DNA of 64,000 nt. Source: Bdellovibrionaceae bacterium UBA6502 (GTDB taxonomy: Bacteria > Bdellovibrionota > Bdellovibrionia > Bdellovibrionales > UBA840). Where the stretch lies: positions 1 through 64,000 of the forward strand of contig DJMA01000018.1 in NCBI GenBank assembly GCA_002436415.1, given 5' to 3'. Shown one piece after another: positions 53,828-63,825 of the stretch; within the stretch, counting starts at the first letter, position 1; each line of letters starts with the position of its first letter. Both the position numbers and the translations under genes were made by a program. Under the pieces are notes generated by a model, which saw only the letters and a list, made by a program, of their open reading frames with translations, ran no database searches and was not told the origin of the DNA.

Positions 53828-55534
53828 TTAAATTAACTTCAAATACTCAAGTAGAGCTAGCTTTTGGTCCTGTGTCATGTCCAGAAAAGGAAACTCATGT
53901 CCATGATTGGATTTTCCTTTTTCTTCCGTATCGTAAATTCCAGGAGTGGAGCTTGGAATAAAATTAACATCATAAGCAGCCATTTCTTCTGTTCGATCTG
54001 AAAAATGTATCCCCATCTTTTCAAAATCCATTCGATGACCTCCTACCATAAAACGTTTTGGTCGTTCTACTGGATTCATCAAGGCCCATACACTAGGAAC
54101 AGAACCGTTATGCAAGTACGGAGCTGACGTCCAAAGCAAAGTCAAAATTGGAGCTACATACTTTCCTGACTTTTTTAAACGCAAGTCATCTTTCATTTTT
54201 GTATCTAGTGCCGCATCTAACAATTCTTGGGTAATGCCCTTTTCTCTATAAGGATCTGTGCCAATTTCCTTAACATCTATGGCTTTGTTAGGGAACCAAG
54301 TGAGCCTAGGATTTTCTAAATCCGTGTTGTCATAAAGACCATGGCATCTCGCACATTGATTTTCATAAACCTTACTACCCTTTTCAGCCAGTTCCATATT
54401 TATTGTTCCAGGAAATTTAGGGCGCTCAGCAGACTCTAAAAACATTAAAGCTTCATATGCTTTGGGAATTGCTTTATGGGCAAAATCTGGAGAATTTCCA
54501 GCAGTAGGTATACTAAAATAACTAACCAAAGACGCTAGATTATAAACATGATCTTCAGTAATGTCATCTTTGCCCATAGCTACAAACTGCTCTGTTTGCT
54601 TAGGGTAATATACTCCATCGTACAAAAGACTTGATCGAAAGCCTCGATCAAAAATTACTGGTATAGAGGTAAAACCAGCTTCCGAGGAATGAAATTGGTC
54701 CCGTTTCAATAAACCAAATTGAAACTTCAAATTAGCTACGCCATTGGTAATTCCCTGTCCCCCATTTGAGAAAGGAACTGCCGAATTCATTGTTTTTTTA
54801 ATTTTTTTAATCTGACTGTAAATCTCATCCATACCTAAAAAACGATGGCGACCTTTCGTTCCCAAGGCGCGCCTAAAGGTATCTCGTTCCTTTTTGTTGA
54901 TTTCGGGAAAGAGTTTCAAAATGTAGTTGTACATAGCCAAAGGATTATCAGGAACCTCACTTAGGCCCTTCCAAATTTCACCAACATACATTTCAGGGTT
55001 AAAGGATGTACTTCCTAAGCCAATATACATATCATTTGTTGGAAACCCATCTTTGTCATAAGCTCGCGCCCCATGGCAAGCGATACAACCAATTCCAGAG
55101 CCTTCCATTTCTGCCCCAATAATTTTATTCTTGAGCTTTCCTCGAAAAATCCCCATCGGGACTTGCTTGGGCTGTTGTAGTTTTTTAGGCACATTTAAAA
55201 TTCTGTCTGGATACATTAATCCAAAGGACTCCATCTTTTTGCGCAATTTCTTATCTCTTAGACTGATAATTTGTGAGTCCTTGAGTGAGTCCCAATCTTC
55301 GTTTTTACGATCTTCCCATAACAGAGAGGCAACAACTAATTTCCAAGGTAAAACACTAGTCTCCATAGAATGAGCATTCAATGCTTTAAAATCATAATAT
55401 AAAAAATTTGTTGCACCACGCTCTTCCAAACTATCGGCATCTTTATAAGTTTCTTCCCAAAGCGCGATACTTCCTTTGAAAGCCCCACAGGCATTCAAAA
55501 AAAGGATACAGGTCATTAAAAAAAGATTCTTCAT
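53828..55534 (-). CDS. Diheme c-type cytochrome lipoprotein
   Basis: A 568-residue lipoprotein (lipobox LNAC, Cys16) with two haem motifs, CIACH at 150-154 and CARCH at 394-398. It resembles the cytochrome c peroxidase / di-haem oxidoreductase class, and the haem sites are far apart, as in that class. The PYLHNGSVPSVWALM segment near 460-475 is typical of the C-terminal domain of such enzymes. It should accept electrons at the outer face of a membrane. It overlaps the nitroreductase gene by 4 bases, suggesting a redox partnership. Confidence 0.75.
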   Translation of the reverse strand: MKNLFLMTCILFLNACGAFKGSIALWEETYKDADSLEERGATNFLYYDFKALNAHSMETSVLPWKLVVASLLWEDRKNEDWDSLKDSQIISLRDKKLRKKMESFGLMYPDRILNVPKKLQQPKQVPMGIFRGKLKNKIIGAEMEGSGIGCIACHGARAYDKDGFPTNDMYIGLGSTSFNPEMYVGEIWKGLSEVPDNPLAMYNYILKLFPEINKKERDTFRRALGTKGRHRFLGMDEIYSQIKKIKKTMNSAVPFSNGGQGITNGVANLKFQFGLLKRDQFHSSEAGFTSIPVIFDRGFRSSLLYDGVYYPKQTEQFVAMGKDDITEDHVYNLASLVSYFSIPTAGNSPDFAHKAIPKAYEALMFLESAERPKFPGTINMELAEKGSKVYENQCARCHGLYDNTDLENPRLTWFPNKAIDVKEIGTDPYREKGITQELLDAALDTKMKDDLRLKKSGKYVAPILTLLWTSAPYLHNGSVPSVWALMNPVERPKRFMVGGHRMDFEKMGIHFSDRTEEMAAYDVNFIPSSTPGIYDTEEKGKSNHGHEFPFLDMTQDQKLALLEYLKLI

Positions 55535-56517
55535 ATTTCTTTCTCCAAGAATACTTTTTCTTTGGGAAGTCTAAAGTTACTAGCTAGCTTTTCTGGTGTT
55601 GGTCCAACTCGAAAAGCATTCAAAAGGTATTCGTCTGAATTTAGATGTAAACGTTTCGACCATTTCTCATTATAAAATGTAAAATCGGTCAAACAACTCA
55701 ATGGGTTTAAAGAAAAACCAATTTGCGTAAACTCCAACCAAGTACGCATAAAAAAGCTACCTCTACTTATTTCATCTGTTTCTTCCTTAACCACTAAAAA
55801 AGCGATGGCTGTGGCCGAAAGGACTTTGGATTTTTCATCAATCATGGTTTTAGCTAGACCCATTTTTTTCAAAATAGAAAATATAGATGGCTTTAAAACA
55901 TACTTTGCACCAAATGCTTCCACCTGAGATAAATACATCGCCTCTGGGTTCAATCCATCTTCAGTAAAACTACTATCACTTCTATCAAACCTTAGCCATT
56001 CATTTAATTCGGCCAAATAATCTTTTTGGCCAAGAAAATGATAATTGGCTCTATTAAAGTCGTTGGCAACTTCAGTGATTGTCTTTTTATCTTCGACTAA
56101 CTTTATATTTGCTTTGTTCAAAAATTGACTCTTTAAGGCTGATTTTTCAGAAAAATTGGCTTTTCTAAATTTGTTTCTAACACTACGCCTATTTTCTAAA
56201 AATGGAAACAAAGGATCGGTCTCAGATACTTCCACCAATTCGCAGCGAATTTCAACACAAGGTCGTAAGCTTTGAGACAAAACTTTTAAACCAAAACCAA
56301 AGCCACTCAAGGCAATTTTCATGGTCTCAAGAGCAGCACCAATACTAACCAGATGATCATGAGAATTAGGATCTGCAAAAGGAAGTTTTCTACTCTCATC
56401 ATCTGTAAGTAAAAATTCCTTACCTTTTATAAACCATTTTGCAGGCTGAGTATTATGGGCAGAAACGTATCTACTTGCCAGATCTTTTACTTTCTCCAAA
56501 TCAACTGGTTTAAGCAT
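55531..56517 (-). CDS. Nitroreductase-family flavoprotein, Acg-like
   Basis: A 328-residue protein in the FMN nitroreductase superfamily. SAHNTQPAKW near 19-28 binds the flavin phosphate, followed by SIGAALETMKIAL near 57-69 and the ENRRSVR segment near 107-113. The length and order match the large Acg/Rv3131-type two-lobe members rather than short NfsB forms. In mycobacterial Rv1355c-type proteins, as I recall, this domain is fused to a ThiF domain; here the ThiF-like gene lies two genes upstream in the same operon. It may oxidise or reduce a peptide or cofactor made by the operon. Confidence 0.7.
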   Translation of the reverse strand: MLKPVDLEKVKDLASRYVSAHNTQPAKWFIKGKEFLLTDDESRKLPFADPNSHDHLVSIGAALETMKIALSGFGFGLKVLSQSLRPCVEIRCELVEVSETDPLFPFLENRRSVRNKFRKANFSEKSALKSQFLNKANIKLVEDKKTITEVANDFNRANYHFLGQKDYLAELNEWLRFDRSDSSFTEDGLNPEAMYLSQVEAFGAKYVLKPSIFSILKKMGLAKTMIDEKSKVLSATAIAFLVVKEETDEISRGSFFMRTWLEFTQIGFSLNPLSCLTDFTFYNEKWSKRLHLNSDEYLLNAFRVGPTPEKLASNFRLPKEKVFLEKEI

Positions 56518-57621
56518 TTAAAGTTCCTTTTTGAATAAATTTAGTCCGTGAAGTTTTTTAGCACCAAGCTTTTCCATTTGACGAAGACTTGCTGGGTTTA
56601 CATCGGCGATCCAAGTGATCCCCAATTTTTCGTAACCACGCTCCTTTAGTGCACTCGTAGTTTTGTACATAATGGCTGGATTCAAACCGATACCATGTTT
56701 ATCACGTACAATAGAACTAAATATCATAATGGCTCTTTTGCAATTCATCTTATGTTTCAAAAAATGAAAAGGCGTGCTCAGCTTCAACTTTGAATCGGTG
56801 GCCTTTAGAAATGGATTTAAATCAGGTATCACAATATTTGTACCTACTGGACGAGAGTTTTCATAAGCCATAAAAGAAATATGCTCATCGATAACCCACA
56901 TCATGTCTTTTGCCTGAAACATGAATTCTTCTTCAGTAACGGGTACAAACATTGGGTTATTTTTGAAGCCGTCATTCAGGACATTTCTCACGTCATTCAT
57001 CTGAGTTTCAAAGTTCTTTTTCTTTAATGCTCTAAATTGCATATTATCGTCATCTAGCAACTTATTGACTTTTTCCGTTTTTAAAATTTCTGGATCAAAT
57101 GTTTTTAAATCCAATTCATAGGTAGTCATAGGAAAATAAGCCGTGTAGCCATTTTCTTTTAGGAACTTTGCAATGTGTGGAGGGCTGTATACTTGATCTG
57201 TATAAACCGTATTTTCAAAACCTTCTGTCATTACACCGATCTGTTGCATCGCTGTTAAATTAAAGTTACCTGAAATTTCTCGAACGCCTTGGTTCTTACA
57301 CCACTGTTCCGCAGCAGCCAAAAGCATCTCGGCCGTTTCAGGATTGTCTTCACAATCAAAATATCCAAAATAGCCAGTAGAGAGATTATGCAAACGATTG
57401 GACTTTTCGTGAATATGAGCAACGATTCTACCAACGGCCTTACCGTCTCTCATGGCCACAAAAAATTCTCCTCGTCCGTATTTGGAGAACAAGGGATTTT
57501 TGGTCGATAAAAATCTTTCTAAATCTGATTTTAAAACGGAAACAAATGGAGTCTTACGCCCATAGGAGTTTTCGGTTACTTCAAAAAAACGTTTTGGAGA
57601 GTTTGATTTTATCTCAAGCAT
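56518..57621 (-). CDS. GNAT-family acetyltransferase, two-lobe type
   Basis: A 367-residue soluble protein with two GNAT-like halves. The first has GEFFVAMRDGKAVGRIVAHI near 49-68 and a later helix with EQWCKNQGVREI; the second has HISFMAYENSRPVGTNIVIPDLN near 246-268 and a final ITWIADVNPASLRQMEKLGAKK segment. It belongs to a family often named YghO-like. The substrate is unknown. It abuts the nitroreductase start with no gap and overlaps the ThiF-like stop by 8 bases. Confidence 0.65.
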   Translation of the reverse strand: MLEIKSNSPKRFFEVTENSYGRKTPFVSVLKSDLERFLSTKNPLFSKYGRGEFFVAMRDGKAVGRIVAHIHEKSNRLHNLSTGYFGYFDCEDNPETAEMLLAAAEQWCKNQGVREISGNFNLTAMQQIGVMTEGFENTVYTDQVYSPPHIAKFLKENGYTAYFPMTTYELDLKTFDPEILKTEKVNKLLDDDNMQFRALKKKNFETQMNDVRNVLNDGFKNNPMFVPVTEEEFMFQAKDMMWVIDEHISFMAYENSRPVGTNIVIPDLNPFLKATDSKLKLSTPFHFLKHKMNCKRAIMIFSSIVRDKHGIGLNPAIMYKTTSALKERGYEKLGITWIADVNPASLRQMEKLGAKKLHGLNLFKKEL

Positions 57622-58525
57622 TTAACTTCCTCATATCGAAATCTTTTTGTTCCTCTGGTAAAAGAGATTTTAAAAAACGACGTACTAAAAATCGGCGAAT
57701 CGACCCAATGATAAATCCATAAGGCCTTTCAACCTCAAAACGATAAGGGTTAAAAAACACCCCTTTATAATCCGCCTTGGTTTTCTCTCCTAATATGATT
57801 TTTGTAGCTTCATAGGCCATAAAACAACCTGTAGTCCAAACCATAGGCGCAAAAGAAATTCTCGATCTAGCACCTGAAACCATTTCAGCCGCTACGTCCA
57901 AAACAACATGTTTAGCGCTACTGGAGTGAACGAGAACATACTCAATCTCTTTTTGAATGCACAAGCCCCACTCATCTTCTGTGACTTCATTTAAGTTTTT
58001 GCCATAAGTCGCATAGCCTAATGTTTTTTCTGGTCTTGGATCATTAGGTCCAACCACATAGACATTCGGTAGCGTTGAAGCAAAAGCATCAATCACAGTT
58101 TTTTTATAGCGAGGAGCAGAGCGCAAAAGATGCACACTTGCTTTTGCATCATCACAACCATTAATTACTAAATCCACATTGGGTAATATTTCATCTAGCT
58201 TCTCTGACCACTCTTTGCCAAACAGCTTAATGTTTATGTTTGGATTAATATCTAGAAGGCTTTGCTTTGTAGCTTCTGCTTTTGGTACTCCAATTGTATT
58301 TCTGTTTGCAAAAATTTGACGATTAAGGTTGGACAGCTCAAACTCATCAAGATCGGCAATGATAAAATTCTCTACTCCAGCCCGAGCGAGACAAGCAACT
58401 GCTGCTCCCCCCATTCCGCCGACACCAGCAACAAATATTCTTGCTTCCTTAAGCTTTGCCTGCTCTTCAAGATTCACAAATCCAATGTTTCTTTGAATAA
58501 ATTGACTATAGTCAAACATCTTCAC
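57614..58525 (-). CDS. ThiF/E1-like adenylyltransferase without zinc cysteines
   Basis: A 303-residue E1-like enzyme. ATP-binding GVGGMGG at 34-40, the IIADLDEFELSNLNRQIF segment with Asp58, Asp60 and Arg69, and VINGCDDA are typical of ThiF/MoeB/HesA proteins that adenylate a carboxyl end. The CxxC zinc pairs of MoeB are absent, and no clear catalytic thiol can be assigned. The C-terminus (about 270-303) is basic and may be a membrane-near helix. No ubiquitin-like or ThiS-like carrier gene is seen, so the substrate may be a small molecule, or a carrier encoded elsewhere. Confidence 0.8.
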   Translation of the reverse strand: MKMFDYSQFIQRNIGFVNLEEQAKLKEARIFVAGVGGMGGAAVACLARAGVENFIIADLDEFELSNLNRQIFANRNTIGVPKAEATKQSLLDINPNINIKLFGKEWSEKLDEILPNVDLVINGCDDAKASVHLLRSAPRYKKTVIDAFASTLPNVYVVGPNDPRPEKTLGYATYGKNLNEVTEDEWGLCIQKEIEYVLVHSSSAKHVVLDVAAEMVSGARSRISFAPMVWTTGCFMAYEATKIILGEKTKADYKGVFFNPYRFEVERPYGFIIGSIRRFLVRRFLKSLLPEEQKDFDMRKLNA

Positions 58526-58526
58526 C

Positions 58527-59516
58527 TCAAATTACTAGTGGTAAATCACAACTTTCATCAAGACTCACCTGTTGATTAGGAATAAACCAACGAAGTACAG
58601 GCAAGATCATAGCCGCCAAACTAAAAATTAATATATTGATCGACATTTGCAGTCGAGTTTGTCTGGATTTTTTACTTTTAAACAATTGAATAAAGGTGCT
58701 TGGAGATAGTTTTCCAATTTGTACGAAATCATCGCCTCGTTCATAATCTAGGTGCTCTTCGCAAATTTCATTCACGACAGGATTTCTATGCTTAGGGGCA
58801 GCCGCAAAACTTTTCTTTAAATGATCTGCCCCACCTGTATAGGAATTTTCAATGATTTGCATCTCCGAATTCCATTCTGCTTCTTCACCGACTCCAAACA
58901 CGCTTTTATGGTTTTTATAAAGCTGGGTAGCAAGATAACGATGGTAAAAGCCTTGTTCAAACTTTCTGGAAGTTCCTGGGTAGGTATAAAAGTAGTTTGA
59001 TGCCACCAAACCATAGACTGCTGGAACCTGCGTTACATTTGACACCCAACAATCCCTGAAACCACTTTTAATAGAAATTAAAATATTGGGGAACATTGCT
59101 AGTAAATAACTAACGCTTTTTCCTTGATAACTAGGATCAACAAAAATAAGTCCTAAATGTAGAAGTCGCTCTTTAAAATTTCCAGACACAATATCAACAT
59201 AACTTTGCGCTGAAAATCCCACGGCACGTTTTTCATTTTTATCAATAGCAATGGAAATAACCCGAGTTTTTAAATCCTCTCGATCTCCCAATAAACAACC
59301 GTATTCTGGCATTTCTTTACCGTCTTGCCCCGCCTTCGCTACCTCTAAAAGCATATCTGTAAGCTCTTTCAACTCGGCATCGCTAGCCCATAAACCGGGA
59401 CATTCGTAAATTAAAAAATCCAGATCACAACTAATACTTAGGCGAACTTTGAATCGATCTGATTCAAAAAGAAGAACGTAAAAACTATGTACGAAACTTT
59501 TTAAACTATCTAGCAT
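58527..59516 (-). CDS. GNAT-like protein with C-terminal membrane anchor
   Basis: A 329-residue protein. Residues 90-190 look like an acyltransferase core, with AVGFSAQSYVDI then HLGLIFVDPSYQGKSVSYLL resembling GNAT strands 4-5 and motif A. A single TM helix lies near 292-312, close to the C-terminus. It overlaps the multi-TM gene by 7 bases and lies one base from the ThiF-like start. The family match is weaker than for the second GNAT; a membrane-bound acyltransferase is the best guess. Confidence 0.5.
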   Translation of the reverse strand: MLDSLKSFVHSFYVLLFESDRFKVRLSISCDLDFLIYECPGLWASDAELKELTDMLLEVAKAGQDGKEMPEYGCLLGDREDLKTRVISIAIDKNEKRAVGFSAQSYVDIVSGNFKERLLHLGLIFVDPSYQGKSVSYLLAMFPNILISIKSGFRDCWVSNVTQVPAVYGLVASNYFYTYPGTSRKFEQGFYHRYLATQLYKNHKSVFGVGEEAEWNSEMQIIENSYTGGADHLKKSFAAAPKHRNPVVNEICEEHLDYERGDDFVQIGKLSPSTFIQLFKSKKSRQTRLQMSINILIFSLAAMILPVLRWFIPNQQVSLDESCDLPLVI

Positions 59517-60820
59517 AGCATATTCTCCTCTCTTCGAATGTCTTTGATTTCAGGAGTCTTTTTCATTTGTGCTATTTGAAGCTCTAGGATTAACTGGGTA
59601 AGCTGTCGCGCCACGAGGGACATTATCGAGTGATAATAACTCACATCCATGAGATTCGAAAACTTTGCTACAAACACATTACCGGTATCGCCTAGGACAC
59701 ACAAAAAATCACAATCGGTATATCGTAAAATAAAATCTGCTGCTTCTAATTTTTTTCGGTCTTCAAAACGAATTTGAGGATCCATCAGGTCTTCGGCTAT
59801 TCTTTTTTTACTTAAAACCAATTCCCTGTGAGACTCCGAATAAGCCATGTCCAAAAGTTCATTTTTTCTTAAAAACTCAGCGGAAACTAAATGTACTTTT
59901 GTTACCTCGCCCCAATTACCAATAGCTTCTAAATAAGAAAGCAAATCACGCTGTGGTAAGGCATTAATTCTCTTTATGAAACCATTGTTATCCCCATCAG
60001 AGCTAACACCGGATACCTGACATAAAATATTTACGGGAACAAAAAACAGATACCCAATACTTGCTATTTGTAGTGCCACACTGGAATCGAGATCTTTAAT
60101 AAATAGCTTCATGCAAATAAAACTAGTGATTGGAAAAATTAAATACACCGCTAGTTTTGCTAAATGGCGCCTCATTCGGAAAGCACCTTGCGAAAAGAAA
60201 ATTGCTGTCAAAAAGTAGATCAACATTAGAGTTGGAATTGAGCTCAATTTTACATTTACCCATCCAAATCGACTACTCCAATCCATAGCTCCAAAAACTA
60301 AGCCCATAACAATGCAAAAACCAATGGCACGAAAAATACCTGCTTCTCTGCGATTCTTCGCGCTAAAACTTGCGTAATAACTTTTGGTTGCTAAATAGAT
60401 GAAAGTGATAGAATGATAAAAGGCAAAACTAGATTTCCAATAAGCACTTTCGAAATTTTCTGGATTAAATATTCCATACAAAATCACTAAGCCCTGTAAT
60501 AGTAAATACACCTTAAACCAAAGTGCCGTGGCTTTATGAGTGGCCTCTTCTATAAATAGGGTTAGAAAAAGTGGGACCAAAACGAAGCCTAAATAACTAA
60601 AGGTATAAAAGATGCTATCATCATACATCCATACCAAACTCCTAAAAAAGTGAGCTACCGCTAAAGAGGCTAAAGTTCCAATAAAGATTTTATGGACTTT
60701 TTCTAGGCGAGACTTTTTGTAAACACCCCAGGCTAGAAGTACTGATGAAATTACAGTTAATAAACTGACCGTCCAATCAAAAAGAAGAGCTTGTTCTGCT
60801 AGATTTGCAAATATCCTCAT
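59510..60820 (-). CDS. Multi-TM protein with cytosolic C-terminal domain, first gene of the block
   Basis: A 436-residue protein with about eight TM helices in residues 12-275, in a layout like the membrane sensor parts of signalling proteins. A cytosolic domain (about 280-436) has helical and GAF-like features (DFLCVLGDTGNVFVAKFSN near 373-391). It carries no kinase, cyclase or output motif. It is the promoter-proximal gene, so it could sense a signal or anchor the complex formed by the downstream enzymes. No homologous family was recognised. Confidence 0.55.
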   Translation of the reverse strand: MRIFANLAEQALLFDWTVSLLTVISSVLLAWGVYKKSRLEKVHKIFIGTLASLAVAHFFRSLVWMYDDSIFYTFSYLGFVLVPLFLTLFIEEATHKATALWFKVYLLLQGLVILYGIFNPENFESAYWKSSFAFYHSITFIYLATKSYYASFSAKNRREAGIFRAIGFCIVMGLVFGAMDWSSRFGWVNVKLSSIPTLMLIYFLTAIFFSQGAFRMRRHLAKLAVYLIFPITSFICMKLFIKDLDSSVALQIASIGYLFFVPVNILCQVSGVSSDGDNNGFIKRINALPQRDLLSYLEAIGNWGEVTKVHLVSAEFLRKNELLDMAYSESHRELVLSKKRIAEDLMDPQIRFEDRKKLEAADFILRYTDCDFLCVLGDTGNVFVAKFSNLMDVSYYHSIMSLVARQLTQLILELQIAQMKKTPEIKDIRREENMLC

Positions 60821-60856
60821 AATGAAGCGACTCTAACACTTCATGGCCAGAGGATG

Positions 60857-60896
60857 GCAAAAAACTTCTAAATCTATTCAATTTTGAAGTTTTTGC
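60857..60896 (-). terminator. Terminator of the HAD gene
   Basis: AAAAACTTC (60860-60868) and GAAGTTTTT (60886-60894) form a stem extended by an outer GC pair. The minus-strand product ends in a U-run. It separates the HAD gene from the nine-gene block. Confidence 0.55.
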
Positions 60897-60941
60897 GCTT
60901 TCTTTTATTACATTTTTATAAGCCACTATAAACAAAGCTTA

Positions 60942-61583
60942 TTAGAGAAGATCCAAACTCAATACATGAGGATGTTTTGCCTTGAGCCTGGTAACGCATT
61001 GGTGCCCATGGCTTACTAGAACCACGTCTATTCCCAGCTCTTCACCCACTTCTAAATCGTGAAGTGTATCACCAACCAAGACACTATCTTCTTTAGAAAA
61101 ACCAGATGCAGCGATCAACTCTCTACCTCTATCAATCTTAGAAGCGGCAAATTTATCGGCAATACCGTATACATTGGTAAAGAAATGCCTCAACTCAAAC
61201 TGATCAATCAAAATGTCTAAATTTTCTTGATCCGTTGCTGATAGAATGGATTGCGTTTTTTGATCGCTTTGGTTCAGCTTTAATTGTTCAAAAATAAATG
61301 GAAAAGGCTTACAGCTACTCGCACCTTTCATCCAGAAAGATACAAAATCATCACAAAGTTCAGAAAAACTTCGTTGTGTGTAATCTACACCAAGTTCATC
61401 ATAAAAATCTTTAACAGGAAAACCAAACTGCCTTTTATAATCGTCGAGGCTCAAAGCCGCAATATTTTGGTCTTTCAATGTATGGTTTAAAGTGGCAACG
61501 GTATGCTCTAAATCATTTAGAATCGTACCATTCCAATCCCAGATAATGTGCTTTTTATTTTCAAAGTGCTTTGTAAACGCCAT
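60942..61583 (-). CDS. HAD-family phosphatase, phosphoglycolate phosphatase-like
   Basis: A 213-residue soluble hydrolase: motif I DWNGT near 16-20 with the nucleophile Asp16, motif II LSATD near 113-117, the Lys of motif III near 150, and motif IV VGDTLHDLEVG near 170-180. The helical cap after motif I places it in the Gph/PGP group that removes phosphate from small metabolites. DWNGT instead of DFDGT is a common variant. It is a single gene between uvrC and the E1 block. Confidence 0.8.
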   Translation of the reverse strand: MAFTKHFENKKHIIWDWNGTILNDLEHTVATLNHTLKDQNIAALSLDDYKRQFGFPVKDFYDELGVDYTQRSFSELCDDFVSFWMKGASSCKPFPFIFEQLKLNQSDQKTQSILSATDQENLDILIDQFELRHFFTNVYGIADKFAASKIDRGRELIAASGFSKEDSVLVGDTLHDLEVGEELGIDVVLVSHGHQCVTRLKAKHPHVLSLDLL

Positions 61584-61646
61584 AAGTCCTCTACTTTCAA
61601 GGACAACTAATTAACAAACTTGGCTATAACTTACTAGGAATAAATG

Positions 61647-63530
61647 CTAATTTTCGTCAGACTCTTTTAAATGCAATAAAATTCTTTCAGCAAGAACCTC
61701 GTTAAAGCCTGGAAGTTTTGCCATTTCTTCAATGCTCAAACTACGGATATCATCAAGACTTGGGAATCTTTTTAACAACATTCGTTTTCTTTTCTCTCCC
61801 AAACCAACCACATAGTCTAACTCACTCTCTAATCCTTTTTTATCCCTTAACTTTCGGTGGTATGTGATTGCAAATCGGTGCGCCTCATCTCGTACGCCTA
61901 CTAAAATTTGGAAAGCGCCTGAGCTAGTAGAAAAAGTTACTGGGTTTTCTCGTCCTGGTAGATAAAAACGTTCTTCGGTCTCTTCGATTTCTCTTTTATC
62001 AAAACCTAGTCTTTTTACTCGCGCTTTTGCAAGGCCAACTACTGGAATATACTCTTTGTCCAATTCTTCCAAAATCTTTCGTGCCATTCCTAATTGCCCT
62101 TTACCACCATCAATAACAATTAAATCTGGCTCTCCCCACTCCTCGTGCTTTAAACGGCGTCCAACGACCTCTTTCATTGCCAAGAAGTCGTTGTTTCCCT
62201 CAAAGCTTTTTATTTTAAATCGGCGGTAGTGATCTTTTGCGGGTGAACCATCTATAAAAACAACTCCACTTGCAACCACCTCTTTTCCTTGAAAATGTGA
62301 AATATCAAAACACTCAATGCGCTCTGGCTTTTGAGGAAGTTTTAACTTTCTTTGAATCTCAAGTAGACCTTTCTCTTTTTGTGATGCCTTTTGCATATGC
62401 TGCTGAAAGTGTTCATTGGCATTGGCATTAGCAAGTTCCATTAGTTTTCTTGAATCTTCGTCGTGAACACCACGCACCAAAACCTTTTTGGATTTTTTCT
62501 CTTCCAACACAGTTACCATTAAGCGCGTAAGATCGAGGCCTAACTCCATCGGCACGATAAGCTCGTCTGGAATAATATTGTCTTGGTAATATTGTATAAC
62601 AAAACTAGTGATTAGCTCCCTCGCATCCTCGCTTGGATCGGCTGCATTGAACATTTTAAAAAAGTGATTTTGGTTACCAATGAGTCGGCCTTGTCGAATA
62701 TGAAGACACTCGAGAAGAGTTCCTCTATCGTCTCCATAAAGGGCAATTACGTCTTGATCTAAATCACTCCCCGCATTAACCACAGATTGTCTTTCAATGA
62801 TATGTGTTAAGGCTTTTATACTATCTCTAAAGTGTGCAGCTTGTTCGAACATCTCATCTTTACTAGCTTTAAACATCCGATCATTTAGCTCGTTTAAAAG
62901 TTGTTCGTTTTTTCCTTTTAAAAATTTCTCGGCAGCCAATACATCCAGGGCATAATCTTTTTCCGAAATTAAATCCACACAAGGGGCTGTACATCTACCA
63001 ATTTGATGAGTCATGCATGGACGCTTACGAGACTTCATATAACTATCTTTACAGTCTCTAATTTTAAATTGTTTGTTTAAAAATTTAATCGTTTGCCTTA
63101 CAGCGAGACCACTTGTGTAGGGCCCATAATAACTGCTTCCATCGGGAATCACTCGGCGAGATAAATATAGACGTGGAAAATCATCTTTGGTTGATACTCG
63201 GATGTAGGGATAGTTTTTATCATCTTTTAGTCGGATATTATATTTAGGACGATACTTTTTAATTAAAGTAGCTTCGAGCAAAAAAGCTTCGGCTTCCGAG
63301 TTGGTTAAAATCGTCTCTATGTGGTCGATGTTTTGTACAAGAAGTCGAGTTTTGGAGCTATGGTCTTTTGAATCTGTTAAATAAGAACGAACCCTCGATT
63401 TTAAGTTTTTAGCTTTCCCAACATATATGACTTTGTCTGTCTTTGACTTCATCAAATACACACCGGGAGTCGTAGCAAATTCAGACACCAGTTTTTTTAA
63501 CTCTTCTCGCTTTTTCTCGCTTATGGCCAC
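61647..63530 (-). CDS. uvrC: Excinuclease ABC subunit C
   Basis: A 627-residue DNA-repair endonuclease that cuts both sides of a lesion held by UvrAB. Order: GIY-YIG domain at about 15-95 (PGVYLMKSKTDKVIYVGKAK), Cys-rich segment near 150-180, UVR motif at about 205-240, RNase H-like nuclease domain at about 370-535 (CFDISHFQG and VIDGGKGQ), and a tandem helix-hairpin-helix tail. The start is GTG at 63530. It is a normal full-length single gene. Confidence 0.95.
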   Translation of the reverse strand: MAISEKKREELKKLVSEFATTPGVYLMKSKTDKVIYVGKAKNLKSRVRSYLTDSKDHSSKTRLLVQNIDHIETILTNSEAEAFLLEATLIKKYRPKYNIRLKDDKNYPYIRVSTKDDFPRLYLSRRVIPDGSSYYGPYTSGLAVRQTIKFLNKQFKIRDCKDSYMKSRKRPCMTHQIGRCTAPCVDLISEKDYALDVLAAEKFLKGKNEQLLNELNDRMFKASKDEMFEQAAHFRDSIKALTHIIERQSVVNAGSDLDQDVIALYGDDRGTLLECLHIRQGRLIGNQNHFFKMFNAADPSEDARELITSFVIQYYQDNIIPDELIVPMELGLDLTRLMVTVLEEKKSKKVLVRGVHDEDSRKLMELANANANEHFQQHMQKASQKEKGLLEIQRKLKLPQKPERIECFDISHFQGKEVVASGVVFIDGSPAKDHYRRFKIKSFEGNNDFLAMKEVVGRRLKHEEWGEPDLIVIDGGKGQLGMARKILEELDKEYIPVVGLAKARVKRLGFDKREIEETEERFYLPGRENPVTFSTSSGAFQILVGVRDEAHRFAITYHRKLRDKKGLESELDYVVGLGEKRKRMLLKRFPSLDDIRSLSIEEMAKLPGFNEVLAERILLHLKESDEN

Positions 63531-63825
63531 GCCTTACTATAGTTCATTTTGGCCAATCGCTCCAGAGATTGTTCTCGAGATAACAGGGATTAAGATTTTT
63601 TTGATTTTTTGTTCATTTCTACAGCTAATTATCCCTTAAACTCACCTGCTCCTTGTCAAAAACTAGCGTACTTGCATTGAGTTAAATTGCCTTAAATCGC
63701 CATCTGAAGCTAAATACCAAACTTTGATTCACGCAATGAATAAGTTAAGCTCCAAACAAGAAAAGATTTGAATTTATCAATGGGAGCCCTAGAATAATCC
63801 CTATAATTCGATCAAGGAGAGCCTC

